Source of the DNA: Cephalotus follicularis
Taxonomy: Eukaryota; Streptophyta; Magnoliopsida; Oxalidales; Cephalotaceae
Assembly (NCBI GenBank): GCA_001972305.1
Contig: BDDD01000713.1
Location: 62,001-126,000, forward strand
Reading direction: 5' to 3'
DNA: 64,000 nucleotides
Shown piece by piece: positions 1 through 11,175 of the stretch. Positions within the stretch are counted from its first letter, which is position 1. Each line of letters starts with the position of its first letter. Below the pieces are notes generated by a model. The model saw only the letters and a list, made by a program, of their open reading frames with translations. It did no database searches and was not told where the DNA came from. The translations under genes were made by a program, and so were the position numbers.

Positions 1-935
1 AGCAGTCGACTACACAACCTCTGCAGGCACTTCCCAGAAACACGCATGGACAATCGACTGGCCTCCCAAGCACAGTCGGCTGGACCCATTAAGCAGCCGA
101 CTGCCCAACACGGACAGTCGGCTGGATTCTGCAGAAAATGCAGAAAAACAGCAGCTACACAAGCCACAACACACACCCAACTCAACCCAAAATAGCACAT
201 TTATGCAACAACACATTCCAGGCTCACAATACAACATAAACATGCATTTCATTTCATGGAAAACATTAACAGTTGAAATTAAGTGCAAAAACGACTTTCC
301 CCATACCTTAGAACTCCAAGTTAGGAGCTGCAATCCACCTCTTTAAGTCCAAAACCGAAGCTTTTGCACTCCCCAACTCGTCCAGCAACTCCCACTGGTC
401 CGGTTCCTCCACTGTCCAAGCTGCCAAGTCCACGGTTCAACACAAAGCTCCTTGGATCCGCAACACATACACACTTTCACTCCCTTTTCTTCACTCTTTC
501 ACACTCTCTTTGAACTCTCTGAGAAAGATGGAAATTGAGGAGGAAAGTTTTTGTTTTTAAGAGAGAAACCCGGCCCCTCTCTCTCTCTTCTGCCCATATA
601 AAGCCAACACCCCCTTTTTGTCACACCAAGACTAACAGCACGTGTGCTGTCTGGCGCCTGGCAGTCGACTGCCTCGACTTGGCAGTTGGCTGTTTCTGCT
701 GACACACACACAGCCGGCTGGTTCCCCAGAGCAGCTAGCTGGTTCCTTCACCAGGGGAACCCAGTCGGCTGCCTCCCTGTGGCAGTCAGCTGCCCCCTGC
801 TTCAAAACACACCAACACACTTTTCTTGCAACTTTCAACACACAAAAGAGGAAAAACACGGTTCTCATTAACACAATGTGTAAAATTACATTGGAAAAAC
901 AACATTACACTTTAACAAAAACCCCGGGTGTTACA
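1..935 (-). repeat. 3' LTR of element A (partial)
   Basis: From about 61 to 935 this matches 6147-7020 closely, base for base over long stretches, and ends at the same terminus (GTTACA in the plus strand, TGTAAC in element sense). The first 60 bases differ from the corresponding part of the other LTR. A TATA box in element sense lies at about 594-603, with a pyrimidine-rich stretch downstream at 480-560. Copies of the CAGTCGACTG/CAGTCGGCTG motif lie at 60-130 and 660-790. Confidence 0.9.
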
Positions 936-949
936 TCCACCCCTCCTTC
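936..949 (-). other. Polypurine tract of element A
   Basis: In element sense this reads GAAGGAGGGGTGGA, directly before the 3' LTR terminus TGTAAC. It is the expected plus-strand primer for reverse transcription. The same sequence precedes the 3' LTR of element F at 38820-38833, which links the two elements. Confidence 0.85.
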
Positions 950-980
950 GTGGAATTTCGTCCCCGAAATAAAGGCGGTA

Positions 981-3900
981 CTAGAACAAGTGAGAGTAAC
1001 GCTCCCTCATCTCCTCTTCACGCTCCCAAGTTGCTTCTTCAGGACGGTGAAACTGCCACTGAACCTTCACCATTGGAATTGTTCGGTTCCTCAGCACTTG
1101 CGTCTTCCAATCCAGGATCCGCACAGGTAACTCCTCACAAGATAGGTCATCTCGCACAGGAACTGAATCAAAGTCCAGAACATGCGAAGGATCTCGGATA
1201 TATCCCCTCAACATGGATACATGAAAGACGTCATGTACACCTGACAGTGCAGGAGGTAAGGCAAGCTGGTAAGCCACCTCCCCGACTCTCTCCAGAACCT
1301 CAAAGGGACCGACGTAGCGTGGAGCTAACTTGCCCTTTTTCCCAAACTTCTGAACGCCTTTCCACGGTGAAACCTTCAAAAACACATGATCACCGACGTC
1401 GAAGGTTAAAGGTCTTCTCTTGACACTGTCAACATAGCTCTCTGCCGGTTCTGAGCAGCAAGCAGTTTCTCCTTTATGAACTTGACTTTCTCAAAAGTCT
1501 CCTCCACCAAGTCTGAGCCTAACAAAGGTCGCTCGCCAACCTCGTCCCAACACACAGGGGACCTACACTTCCTCCCATACAGAGCCTTAAACGGTGCCAT
1601 GCCAATACTGGAATGATAGCTATTATTATAAGAAAACTCTATCAAAGGAATATGGTCCTCCCAAGTACCAGCAAAGTCAACAACACAAGTGCAGAGCATA
1701 TCCTCCAGGGTCTGGATAGTACGCTCTGACTGGCCATCCGTCTGTGGGTGAAAAGCTGTGCTCAGGTTCAGCTTCATCCCAAACGCTGTCTGAAACCTCT
1801 TCCAAAAGTTGGAAGTGAAGATCGAGTCTCTGTCATAGACTATACTTACAGGAACATCGTGTAATCTCACTATCTCCTTCACATACAACCGAGCCAACTT
1901 GCTCGCAGAGTCAGAAACATGAGTAGGCAAAAAGTGAGCTGGCTTCGTAAGTAGATCCACAATCACCCACACTGCGTTGTGGCGGTTTCGAGTCAAAGGA
2001 AAACCCGAAACAAAATCCATCGTCACATGCTCCCACTTCCACTCTGGAATCGGTAGGGGCTGTAACAACCCTGCTGGCCTCTGATGCTCGGCCTTAACTA
2101 CTTGGCAAGTATAACACTTCGCGACATAGTCCGCGATCTCCCTCTTCATGCCGGACCACCAGTAGTTCCTTTTCAGATCTTGGTACATCTTAATGCTACC
2201 AAGATGTATACTGTACTGAGACTTATGTGCTACATTCAACAACTCACTCTATATCCAAGCATCACTAGGAATGCACACTCGTCCCTTAAACCTCAGAACA
2301 CCATCAGCATGCAACTGAAACTCAGACTCTGGACCCAGATTCTCCCGAATCTCAAGAAACTCAGGATCACGCAGCTGTGCATCCTTTATGTGGTCCAAAA
2401 GCGCTGGCTGTGCACTAACACTCGCAACAAGGATCCCTGGTGCCCTACAAAAAGGCGACCATTTCTGGAAGTCCTCCAACAACTTCCACTGAGACACCAT
2501 AGCGTTGGCAACCATGGCTTTTCAACTTACGGCATCCGCGACAACGTTTGCCTTCCCTGGATGGTACTGAATTCTGCAGTCGTAGTCATTAAAGAACTCA
2601 ACCCAACGACACTGCCTCATATTCAGATCATCCTGACTGAACAAGTACTTCAGGCTCTTGTGATCGGTAAAGATCTCAAACTGTGCTCCATACAGGTAAT
2701 GCCTCCATTTCTGAAGAGCAAAAATGATAGCTGCCAGCTTGAGATCATGAGTCGGATAGTTCTCCTCATACGACTTCAGCTTCCTCAAAGCATAAGCGAT
2801 CACCCTGCCTCGTTGCATCAACAGGCAACACAGGCCCTTGCTCGAAGTATCACTGTACACAGTAAAGCCCTCATTACCCTCGGGTAATGCCAGAACAGGA
2901 GCGGAGATCAGCCGATCCTTCAGATCATGGAAACTGGTTTCACAATCATCATCCCAAACAAACAAGGTCTTCTTCTGAGTCAGCCTTGTCAAAGGTACAA
3001 CTATCCTCGAGAAGTTTTGGATGAACCTCCGGTAGTAACCCGCCAAGCCAAGGAAACTACGTACCTCTGTCACATTTCTCGGACGTGGCCAATCTCGCAC
3101 CACCTCAGTCTTCGACGGATCCACCACCAAACCCTCTCCAGACACAATGTGACCCAGGAAGATCACATGGTCGAGCCAGAACTCACACTTGCCAAACTTA
3201 GCATACAACTTATGCTCTCAGAGAGTCTGCAAAACTAACCTCAGATGATAGACGTGCTCTTTCTCACTCCTTGAGAACACCAGTATATCATCTATAAACA
3301 CCACCACAAACTAATCCAGATACGGTCGGAACATGTCGTTCATTAGGGACATAAACGCTGCTGGTGCGTTGGTGACACCAAAAGGCATTACCAAGAACTC
3401 ATAGTGACCATACCTCATTCGGAAGGTAGTCTTCTCTACATCTTCTTCCTTCACCCTCAGCTGGTGATAACCCGACTTCAGATCGAGTTTGGAAAACACC
3501 CTCGACCCTTGCAGCTGGTCAAACAAATCCTCGATATGTGGAAAAGGATATTTGTTCTTGATAGTCACCTTATTCAACATCATGTAGTCGATGCAAAGCC
3601 TCATCGACCCATCCATCTTCTTCACAAAAAGCACTGGCGCACCCCAAGGAGAAACACTGAGTCGCACAAAACCATTATCAATCAAGTCTTGCAACTGCAA
3701 CTTTAACTCTCGCAACTCCGCAGGAGCCATACGGTAAGGCGCCTTAGAAACAGGAGCCGTACCCGGTACCAGATCGATTACAAACTCCATACTCCTCTTC
3801 GGTGGTAAGGACACTAGATCAGGTGGGAACACATCCGGAAACTCACTTACAACAGAAACCTCCTCCAGACTCTTGCCTTTCTCCTTCCTTTTATCAACCA

Positions 3901-5586
3901 TATGCGCAAGGAACCCTTCGCACCCTTTTTCCAGATACCTTGATGCATGAATAAAAGATATAATCGGCATCGAGAACCCTCTGTCTCCCTGGAACTGAAA
4001 AGTAGTCCCATCAGGCAAGCAAAGATCCACCACCATGTTGTAACAGTCTAGCTGTGCACGGTAGGCTGACAACCAGTCCATACCCAAGATAACATCAAAG
4101 TCATAAAGGGGTAGCACGATCAAGTCTGCACACAACAAAACACCTGCAACAGAAAGCTCACAACCTCGGTACACCGAGTCTGCACACAAAGAACCTCCAG
4201 AAGGTGTACTCACATCAAGAACAAAAGGCATGCAAACAGAAGACACATCCAAACATGATGCAAAACGGGAAGCAATGAAGGAATGTGACGCTCCTGAATC
4301 CATCAAAGCTATAGCAGAGAAACCATAAACATACACAGTACCTCCCACAACAGAAGTAGTATCTGGAACCTCTGTCTGGGTGAGAACGAAAACTCTACCT
4401 TTCACTATGCCTTTGCCGGTATCTCTTCGCTGTGACGGTCCAGCTGCAGAAGCACTTCCACTAGCTGGCCCAGTGGGTACTGTCGTCGTTCCTCTAAGGC
4501 AATCCCTCACGGAATGCCCCGTTGTGCCACACCTCAAACACAGCCCTTTCTTTGCCCAACAGTCTTTCTGCTGGTGACCTGCACGACCACAGTGAAAGCA
4601 AACCCCAGTCCTCGCATCACTCCCCTGACTAGGAGCACCCTGTGAAGTTGTCTGCTGAGACCTGTTCCTCGGGGACTTCGACGGGGAACCACTGCCCTGC
4701 CACTTTGACGATGCTGGTCTAGACTGATTATGTGTCTTCCTGCTATGCTGTGCTCGGGCCCTCTCAGCCTTGTCTTCATTCAACACACTCTCCAATAGCC
4801 TTGCTTTCTGGGTAACCTCCACAAAGGTACCAAGCTCCATCACTCTAATCCGAGACCGAAGATCTGGTCGCAAGCCCCTTAGGAATCTCTGAACCTTCTT
4901 TTCCTCATCTGCCACCAAGTAAGCTGAGTGTCTGGCAAGCTCCACAAACCTGGCCTGGTACTCGGCCACAGTCATCTCCCCCTCACGTAGCTCCAAGAAC
5001 TCCGTCTCTCTCCGCTCACGCTCTATGCGTGGCACATACGCTGCCAGAAACTCCTCCTGGAACCCCTCCCAGGTACCTACAACTCTGGTATCTTCCCACT
5101 TAGCTTTGACCATCTCCCACCAGTGAGTGGCCTCTCCCCATAACCGGTACACAGCAAACCTCAGTTTCTGCCTGTCAGTACACTCCATCACCTCGAAGAT
5201 CTTCTCAAGATCCTGTAGAAACCTCTCAGCGGCGGTAGCATCCAACTCTCCCCTGAAACTGGGTGGATTCTGTCTCATGAACCTCTCCAGGTTTCTGCCA
5301 AACCGGCTACCATCATCATGTACACCCTGAGCATGAGCCATCGGCTGAGGCTGAGCTTGGACATATAACCTCCGCATCTCCTCCATATTCGCTGCATTAG
5401 CGGCCATCTATTGCTGATTAGCAGTTATCTGCTGCTGGATGTAGTCAGTGATACGGTCCATCGGATCCCTCACATTGGGTGACGCCCCTGTGGAACATCA
5501 TTCATTGGTTCTCCCCCAAGATTCACATCCTCGGGAACATCCTCATTCACGGTCCTACGCCTCCCGCGCCTTCTCCGACCGTCCAT
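981..5586 (-). pseudogene. Broken gag-pol polyprotein of element A (chromovirus)
   Basis: The presumed start is the ATG at 5584-5586, matching the basic N-terminus of element F. A frameshift and a TAG just before 5407 break the N-terminal gag. From 5407 an open stretch carries gag, two CCHC knuckles ([14 protein letters not shown] and [14 protein letters not shown]), an intact protease motif DSGASHSF and the first half of RT up to a TAG at 3308-3310. The catalytic FIDD motif lies just beyond that stop. Further stops occur near 3230, 2520 and 2245. RT/RNase H occupy 2522-3208 and integrase 1406-2242. A frameshift follows, and the chromodomain-like tail is at 981-1385. Where element F gives the intact codon, most stops are CAG or CGA changed to TAG or TGA. 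The residues agree with F over nearly the whole length, so this is the same lineage. Confidence 0.92.
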
Positions 5587-5678
5587 CTTGTTCCTATAAG
5601 AAAGATGTCATTAGTCCTCTTGAGGAAACAAGTTAATTGCCAAGGATAGTATCCAAGCTAAGCATATAAATGGATATA

Positions 5679-5692
5679 TGCTCTGATACCAC
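5679..5692 (-). other. Primer-binding site of element A
   Basis: In element sense this reads GTGGTATCAGAGCA, the usual complement of the initiator/elongator tRNA-Met 3' end in plant LTR elements. It lies a few bases inside the 5' LTR end (GTGTGACA). It fixes the 5' LTR boundary at 5696 and the minus orientation. Confidence 0.88.
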
Positions 5693-5695
5693 TGC

Positions 5696-7020
5696 TGTCA
5701 CACCCCACTTGCATTAACAACATACAACATGGAAATTTAACAAGCATCCAGCTTATACAGAAAACGATAAAACTTAAAACTTTTGATTAAACATCAAACT
5801 TGCGGAAGCATTTAACTATAAGCTGAAAGCAAATGGAACTATGCGTCCCATACCACATGATCCCCACAACATCCACAGTAAAGCATTGTTAAAAAGCCCA
5901 CAAACGGAGCGTGATCCAAAAGTTGATACAACAACCTCGTCAAACATTAGTACATGAACTAAAGTACAACATGTTTACACACTTCTTTACAAAACACTTA
6001 AAGCATAAAACTCCATCACTTCACTGTCTGATACAGCCATGCCCGGCGATATCCAAAACGCAGCATCAATCTGCAACAGTAGGGGGTTAGCCTTTGTCCT
6101 CACTCGGCCAAAGTCATAAAAGCAACATAAGATCAACAAAACCAAAGCCTCCCAAGCACAGTCGGCTGGACCCATTAAGCAGTCGGCTGCCCAACACGGG
6201 CAGTCGACTGGATTCTGCAGAAAATGCAGAAAAACAGCAGCTACACAAGCCACAACACACACCCAACTCAACCCAAAACAACACATTTATGCAACAACAC
6301 ATTCCAGGCCCACAATACAACATAAACATGCATTTCATTTCATGGAAAACATTAACAGTTGAAATTAAGTGCAAAAACGACTTTCCCCCTACCTTAGAAC
6401 TCCAAGTTAGGAGCTGCAATCCACCTCTTTAAGTCCAAAACTGAGGCATTTTCACTCCCCAACTCGTCCAGTAACTCCCACTGGTCTGATTCCTCCACTG
6501 TCCAAGCTTCCAACTCCACGGTTCAACACAAAACTCCTTGGATCCACAACACAACACACTTTCACTCCCTTTTCTTCACTCTTTCACACTCTCTTTGAAC
6601 TCTCTGAGAAAGATGGAGATTGAGGAGGAAAGTTTGTGTTTTTAAGAGAGAAACTCGGCCCCTCTCTCTGACTTCTGCCCATATAAAGCCAACACCCCCT
6701 TTTTGTCACACCAAGCCTGACGGCACGTGTGCTGTCTGGCATCTGGCAGTCGACTGCCTTGACTTGGCAGTCAGCTATTTTTGCCGACACACACACAGCC
6801 GGCTGCTTCCCCACAGCAGCTGGCTGGTTCCTTCACCAAGGGAGCCCAGTCGGCTGCCTCCCTGTGGCAGTCGGCTGCCCCCTGCTTCAAAACACACCAA
6901 CACACTTTTCTTGCAACTTTCAACACACAAAAGAGGAAAAACATGGTTCTCATTAACACAAGGTGTAAAATTACATTGGAAAAGAAACATTACACTTTAA
7001 CAAAAACCCCGGGCGTTACA
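5696..7020 (-). repeat. 5' LTR of element A
   Basis: An LTR of 1,325 bp bounded by TGTCAC (plus strand, left) and GTTACA (right). In element sense the TATA box lies at about 6670-6680 (TTTATATGGG). The array of CAGTCGACTG/CAGTCGGCTG motifs at 6735-6880 lies upstream of it, an enhancer-like position. A pyrimidine-rich R region follows. Near the 3' side it has a module shared with other LTRs here: the 6066-6112 block (GTGAGGACAAAGGCTAACCC in element sense). Confidence 0.9.
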
Positions 7021-7032
7021 CACCCACTAAAG

Positions 7033-7410
7033 GAGTCATGCGATTCGGGAAGAAAAGGGAAGTTTTCTCCCCATTTTATTGGACCTTTTGAGGTATTGTA
7101 TTGGATTGGCCGACTTGCTTATAGGATTGTTTTACCTCCAGCCTTGTCGAGAGAGCATTAGGTGTTCCATGTTTCTCAGTTGATGAGATATGTTCGAGAT
7201 CCCTCTCATGTCATTGAGTACAGTCAAATTCAGTTAGAACCTGACTTGTATTTTATCCAGACTCCTATACAGATTGTTGACAGACAGATCAGAGTATTGA
7301 GGAATAAGACCATTCCTTTGGTTAGTGTTCTATGGCAGTATCATGGTTCAGTGGAGCGCACCTAGGAGTGCGAGGACGATATGAGAGAGACATATCCTTT
7401 CCTATTTGAT
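7033..7410 (+). pseudogene. Integrase C-terminus/chromodomain-like tail of element B
   Basis: Translation gives a GPFEVL... module, then VFHVSQLMRYVRDPSHVIEY and VLRNKTIPLVSVLWQY, ending near ...ETYPFLFD. This is the C-terminal part of plant chromovirus pol and aligns with the tails of elements A and F, though it is clearly diverged. There is an in-frame TAG after SREH (7159-7161) and another after VERT (7363-7365). Only the last ~125 codons remain; the rest is cut off by element A at 7020. Confidence 0.85.
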
Positions 7411-7452
7411 TGATTGATCGATTGACTGATGAATCTGAGGACCAGATTCTTT

Positions 7453-7466
7453 TAAGGAGGGGAGAA
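7453..7466 (+). other. Polypurine tract of element B
   Basis: TAAGGAGGGGAGAA lies directly upstream of the LTR terminus TGTAAC. Its position after the pol stop and before the LTR is canonical. Confidence 0.8.
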
Positions 7467-9818
7467 TGTAACGACCTGAATTCCCTTCTGTACTGTTCAT
7501 GCATACATTGTACCGTATTGTACTGTATTGAACTGTATCGAATTATATTGAATTAAGATATTCCTATACCTGTTGTTATTGTATTGATTATATGCATGTA
7601 TAGTCGGGGTTTTGGGCCGAGTTTCGGAGAATTGGCCGAATTGACTATATAAGTCAATTCTCTAACCATTTCCTTTCATTTCTCTCATTTCTCATTCTTC
7701 TCCTTCTCTCTCTATCCTTCTCCCTCTCTCTTTTGCCCGGCAGCCTCTCCCTCTTCCTAGCAGCTCCGGATTTGCTGCTCCAACAACAAATAGCGATTGC
7801 AAGTCTTTCCTTGTCGATTGAACAAGAAAAAGAGTGGGTTCTTGGGCATTGCCAACCATTGATTGATCGTTAGCTCAACTGTTGAAGCTTCGATTATAGG
7901 TAGGACTTCTCTACTTGTACTGTCTATTGCTTGACTGATTGGACGATTGAATTGAATGATTGTATTGTATTGAATTGGACAATAAGGGTTTTGAAATAGA
8001 ATCCTCCATCTAACTGATCTAGAATGATTGAAACTGAAATTTGAATGTTGTAACAAGTTTTACTATCCTTAAATGACTAATTTTAACCATTGGTTTTCAA
8101 AGAATGGCTTTAAAATGTATTTTGACCTAAGATTTGGATATTTTTCTGCTGAAAACTGGGTTTTTCCAGCACAGACGTCAACGCCTAGCCCATTGGCTTC
8201 AACGCCTTGATGCTTTTGAACTGTTTTATTCGACGTTAGCGTCAATGCGTATCTTTGGCATTGACGCCTACTATCTGGGATTTCCTTTTTCCAGGAAAAA
8301 AAAACGCCGACGTAAATCATACCAACCACCTCAGTGCTGACGTTTTTGGTTTACGCATCGACGCCTTGACTCAAGGATGTCAACGTCTAAACCCATTGGT
8401 CTATAGAAATGTGTTAAGCGTCGACGCATACGTCAACGACTAAACCTACTGGTTTTTAAAAACGCGATGCGCGTCAATGCCTTCTGCCATGACGTTGACG
8501 CCCATAAGCCTTGTATTGAAAGTAAATGTTAAACGTCAATGCACATATCTAAGGCGTCGACGCCTAATGCCCTGTTTTAGGAAATTTATGTTTTAAAGCT
8601 AGTTTTGAACTTCTTTTCACATGACCACTTGACTGGAGCCTCAGTTGAGGCGTTCAAGTGTTTGAAAACAGTTTTAATGACTGTATTGACATATTGCTTG
8701 ATTGCTTGAGTCATGAGTGTCGTGAGTCTAAGTTCGGAACGTTGGACGCACATTCTCATTTCTCCATTAGACATCACCACTTATTGACATTATATTGACA
8801 GTGTATTGACATATTGATTGTATTGTGTAGATCCTATAGAGCGACCTTATGATTCGTGTCGGCATGTTAGGTTGTTGACTCTGTCCACCTATTCCGTCGA
8901 TCGTTTCATTTATTGTATTGTCTTACTGATGATCATTATTGATTTATTGATTGATTGACGATTGACGCTCCCTTGAGGGTCGTAGCTCCCTGACGGTATA
9001 GTAGCTCCCTCGGTTGTAGCTCATCGAGACTGTATTGACCCAGCAATAGGCTGGAAGATCTATGAGTTCCAGACCTGATCAGTCTGAGAACAGTAGATAG
9101 ATCTCCCACCCTTTTTGAAGGACTACCTTCTGTGGGATTGATCATTGTTATTGATTGACATTGTATTGACCGAGGTCGCATGCTCTATAGGATATGATTG
9201 ATTGGGTGTTTTATAAACCACCACCGAGTGACTGCCATTGATTGATTGTTATAGATCCTATCCATATGCTCTGTTATGGGCCAGTGTCATATGGATAATC
9301 AGATCGCCAACTGTATGCATCCATTTGCCATACCATGCATCGATATTGTATACCGCACATTGATATTGCATAGACTATCACCGATATTATACATTGTACA
9401 TGAATACACGCTGCATGAGGTTTCTGCTTAGCCTTGTGGCTAACCCCATCCTTCGGAGTGGTGCTGTGTTGTGCATTTTGTGTGCGGCATAGGTAGGGCA
9501 GCAGGTAGCAGCGGACCGAATGATTGAAGATTCCATCGACCAGGTGATCGTTTTGGGTTTTGACAAAGTTCATATTGTAATATTGTATCAGAGAGATTGG
9601 TGAATGTATTGTATTTAATGACAAGCATAGTATTGTAACAGAAATTATATTATATTGTATCGCATTGATGGATTATTGCATTGTATCTTTCGCACAATGA
9701 CATATATTATAAAGTTTTTAATTTTTCTGTATTTTTATATTGCTAGTCTCAACCATTGTTTTGTGTATTAGATTAAGAATAATATCACGTGTCCGTCCTC
9801 CGAACTCCGAGTGTTACA
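7467..9818 (+). repeat. 3' LTR of element B
   Basis: A long LTR (2,352 bp) beginning TGTAACGACC and ending GAGTGTTACA. A TATA box (TATATAAG, 7646-7653) sits inside a perfect 8-bp inverted repeat. A pyrimidine-rich transcribed leader follows (7665-7740). A region of GTCAACGCC/CGTCGACGC-type motifs lies at 8165-8570. Simple ATTGATTG and GTATTG repeats are common from 7880 onward. The partner LTR is outside the window. Confidence 0.85.
7646..7653 (+). promoter_or_regulatory. TATA box of the element B LTR
   Basis: TATATAAG is flanked by GAATTGAC on the left and its exact reverse complement GTCAATTC on the right (7638-7660). A TC-rich leader starts about 15-30 bases downstream, as expected for LTR transcription starts. 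Confidence 0.65.
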
Positions 9819-10719
9819 TGAACATGGACAACAACTAAACTCCTCGAACACACCTTCTCAGCTCCTCCATAAACCATACCCATAATACCACCAAGAATTG
9901 ATTGCAAGCAAACTGGTGGTCACCAAAAGACTAGCACCACCTCCACATACCATCCCCACGATACCAAAGCTCCTTGCGTAAGACCACAACATTCAAACCA
10001 AGCTAACTTAGCTCCAACAACACTAGCCACCCAACTCCACCCATTGCTACCCATCGTCCATATCACCCATAACCGAGCAATCATAGTACCCAAACCCCCA
10101 CTCATCCTCGCACAAGCTTCACACCTCCTTCGACCTCACGTGCATCCACAGAGCAGTCCCACACACAAACCAAACAAGCCTCTTCTAACAACCCCACCAA
10201 AACTGAAGCCACTGTCAAGACCCACTCCATAATCTCAAACCCACTGCACAATACCAATGATTGTACCCAAAAAATCATCACCATGACTAAACCGAAACCC
10301 ACAAACTCAAACAATACCAAAACCATAAACATCGTTTCTCAACACACCAACAAACTAAACCATCATAGCCATCACAACACCTCCTTTAACAAAGCAAGCC
10401 AGACCACCACCCAAAGCCCAAACATCCAGGCCACAGTCGCACCATGCCACCGTCAGTACGCGAACACACAACGTTCATAGCCCATGAGTTGAGCATTCAC
10501 CAGTGCGTTCAACGCACCTCCTACTTCGATTAGTGCCAAAATTCCAAATCATAACCCCCAGCAACCAGACCTTAGTCAGTTGCTCCATCACAGCAACACC
10601 CCTTCCAGCGCCAGTCACATGCAGCATCCTTGTAGTCCTTAGAAAGAGACCCATCAATCAAATACCCAACTTGAAGCAACCATAACAAAGGCACAACGGG
10701 TTTGAAATCATAGTCAAGT
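9819..10719. other. Strand-asymmetric, G-poor stretch with no recognisable gene
   Basis: The plus strand is rich in C and A and poor in G for about 850 bases; read on the minus strand it is T/G-rich. I find no long convincing reading frame and no repeat of other window sequence. It lies directly downstream (minus strand) of the candidate exon at 10720-11127. A T/G-rich run after an exon would fit a plant intron, but this is inference only. Confidence 0.4.
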
Positions 10720-11127
10720 CTATCGCGCAAAAAGAAAAAATCCAAAGACAAAAAGAAAAAATCCAGAGACCCATGCTAACGTCATCGATTGTGTCACCTC
10801 CCTCTTCATGAGAGCATTACCACAGAACATTGAATCCTCACACAGAGCGGGGTCAAGATCATTCATCGCTATCATCCTACAGGAACCAGTGCTAGCGTTG
10901 GCCACGTTCTTGTGGTGATGCTGGAGATTAGGTAGGACGTTGCAACAGTACCGGATCAAGGCTGATGTGGCAGATGAATTGTTGTTGGCGTTGATTGGCC
11001 TGGGTTGAGATTTGTTGGTGTAGGTAGAGCTGGTGGGAATTAATGGCACTAGAGAATCCTTGATAAGAATTGAGTGATTTACGAAATTTTGTGCTTTCGA
11101 TGAGGGGAGAGAGAGATGAGTGAACAC
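10720..11127 (-). CDS. Candidate 5' part of a host gene, product unknown
   Basis: An open frame of 135 codons on the minus strand. Its upstream side looks like a plant promoter and leader: a TATA-like TATAATA at 11169-11175, then a CT-rich leader (11128-11160) to the ATG. The peptide is Ser/Asn-rich in the middle and ends in an odd hydrophobic repeat (GFFLFVFGFFLFAR) that may already be intron. I do not recognise a family. The downstream half would have been lost to element B at 9818. It could equally be a chance frame; the leader and TATA context are the main support. Confidence 0.28.
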   Translation of the reverse strand: MFTHLSLPSSKAQNFVNHSILIKDSLVPLIPTSSTYTNKSQPRPINANNNSSATSALIRYCCNVLPNLQHHHKNVANASTGSCRMIAMNDLDPALCEDSMFCGNALMKREVTQSMTLAWVSGFFLFVFGFFLFAR

Positions 11128-11175
11128 GAGTAAACGAGAGAGAGAGTTTTGTTTTTTTAAATGGGGGTATTATAG

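Larger units (their letters stand above)
1..7020 (-). mobile_element. Element A: Ty3/gypsy chromovirus, degenerate, left end cut by window
   Basis: An LTR retrotransposon read right to left. Its 5' LTR is 5696-7020, the primer-binding site 5679-5692, the broken gag-pol 981-5586, the polypurine tract 936-949, and the 3' LTR runs from 935 off the left edge. The polyprotein order (gag, zinc knuckles, protease, RT, RNase H, integrase, chromodomain-like tail) is that of plant chromoviruses. Overall resemblance is to the Tekay/Del group, which is recognition rather than a search result. The right boundary at 7020 interrupts the pol tail of a plus-strand element (B), so A inserted into B. The target-site duplication cannot be checked because the left end is outside the window. 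Several nonsense codons and frameshifts make it non-autonomous. Confidence 0.93.
7021..9818 (+). mobile_element. Element B: 3' part of a plus-strand gypsy element
   Basis: The 3' remainder of a gypsy element whose upstream part lies beyond element A, left of the window. It consists of a pol C-terminal fragment (about 7033-7410), a polypurine tract and a 2.35-kb 3' LTR. Element A sits inside its coding region. It seems to end in, and interrupt, the sequence that continues at 9819. Confidence 0.85.
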
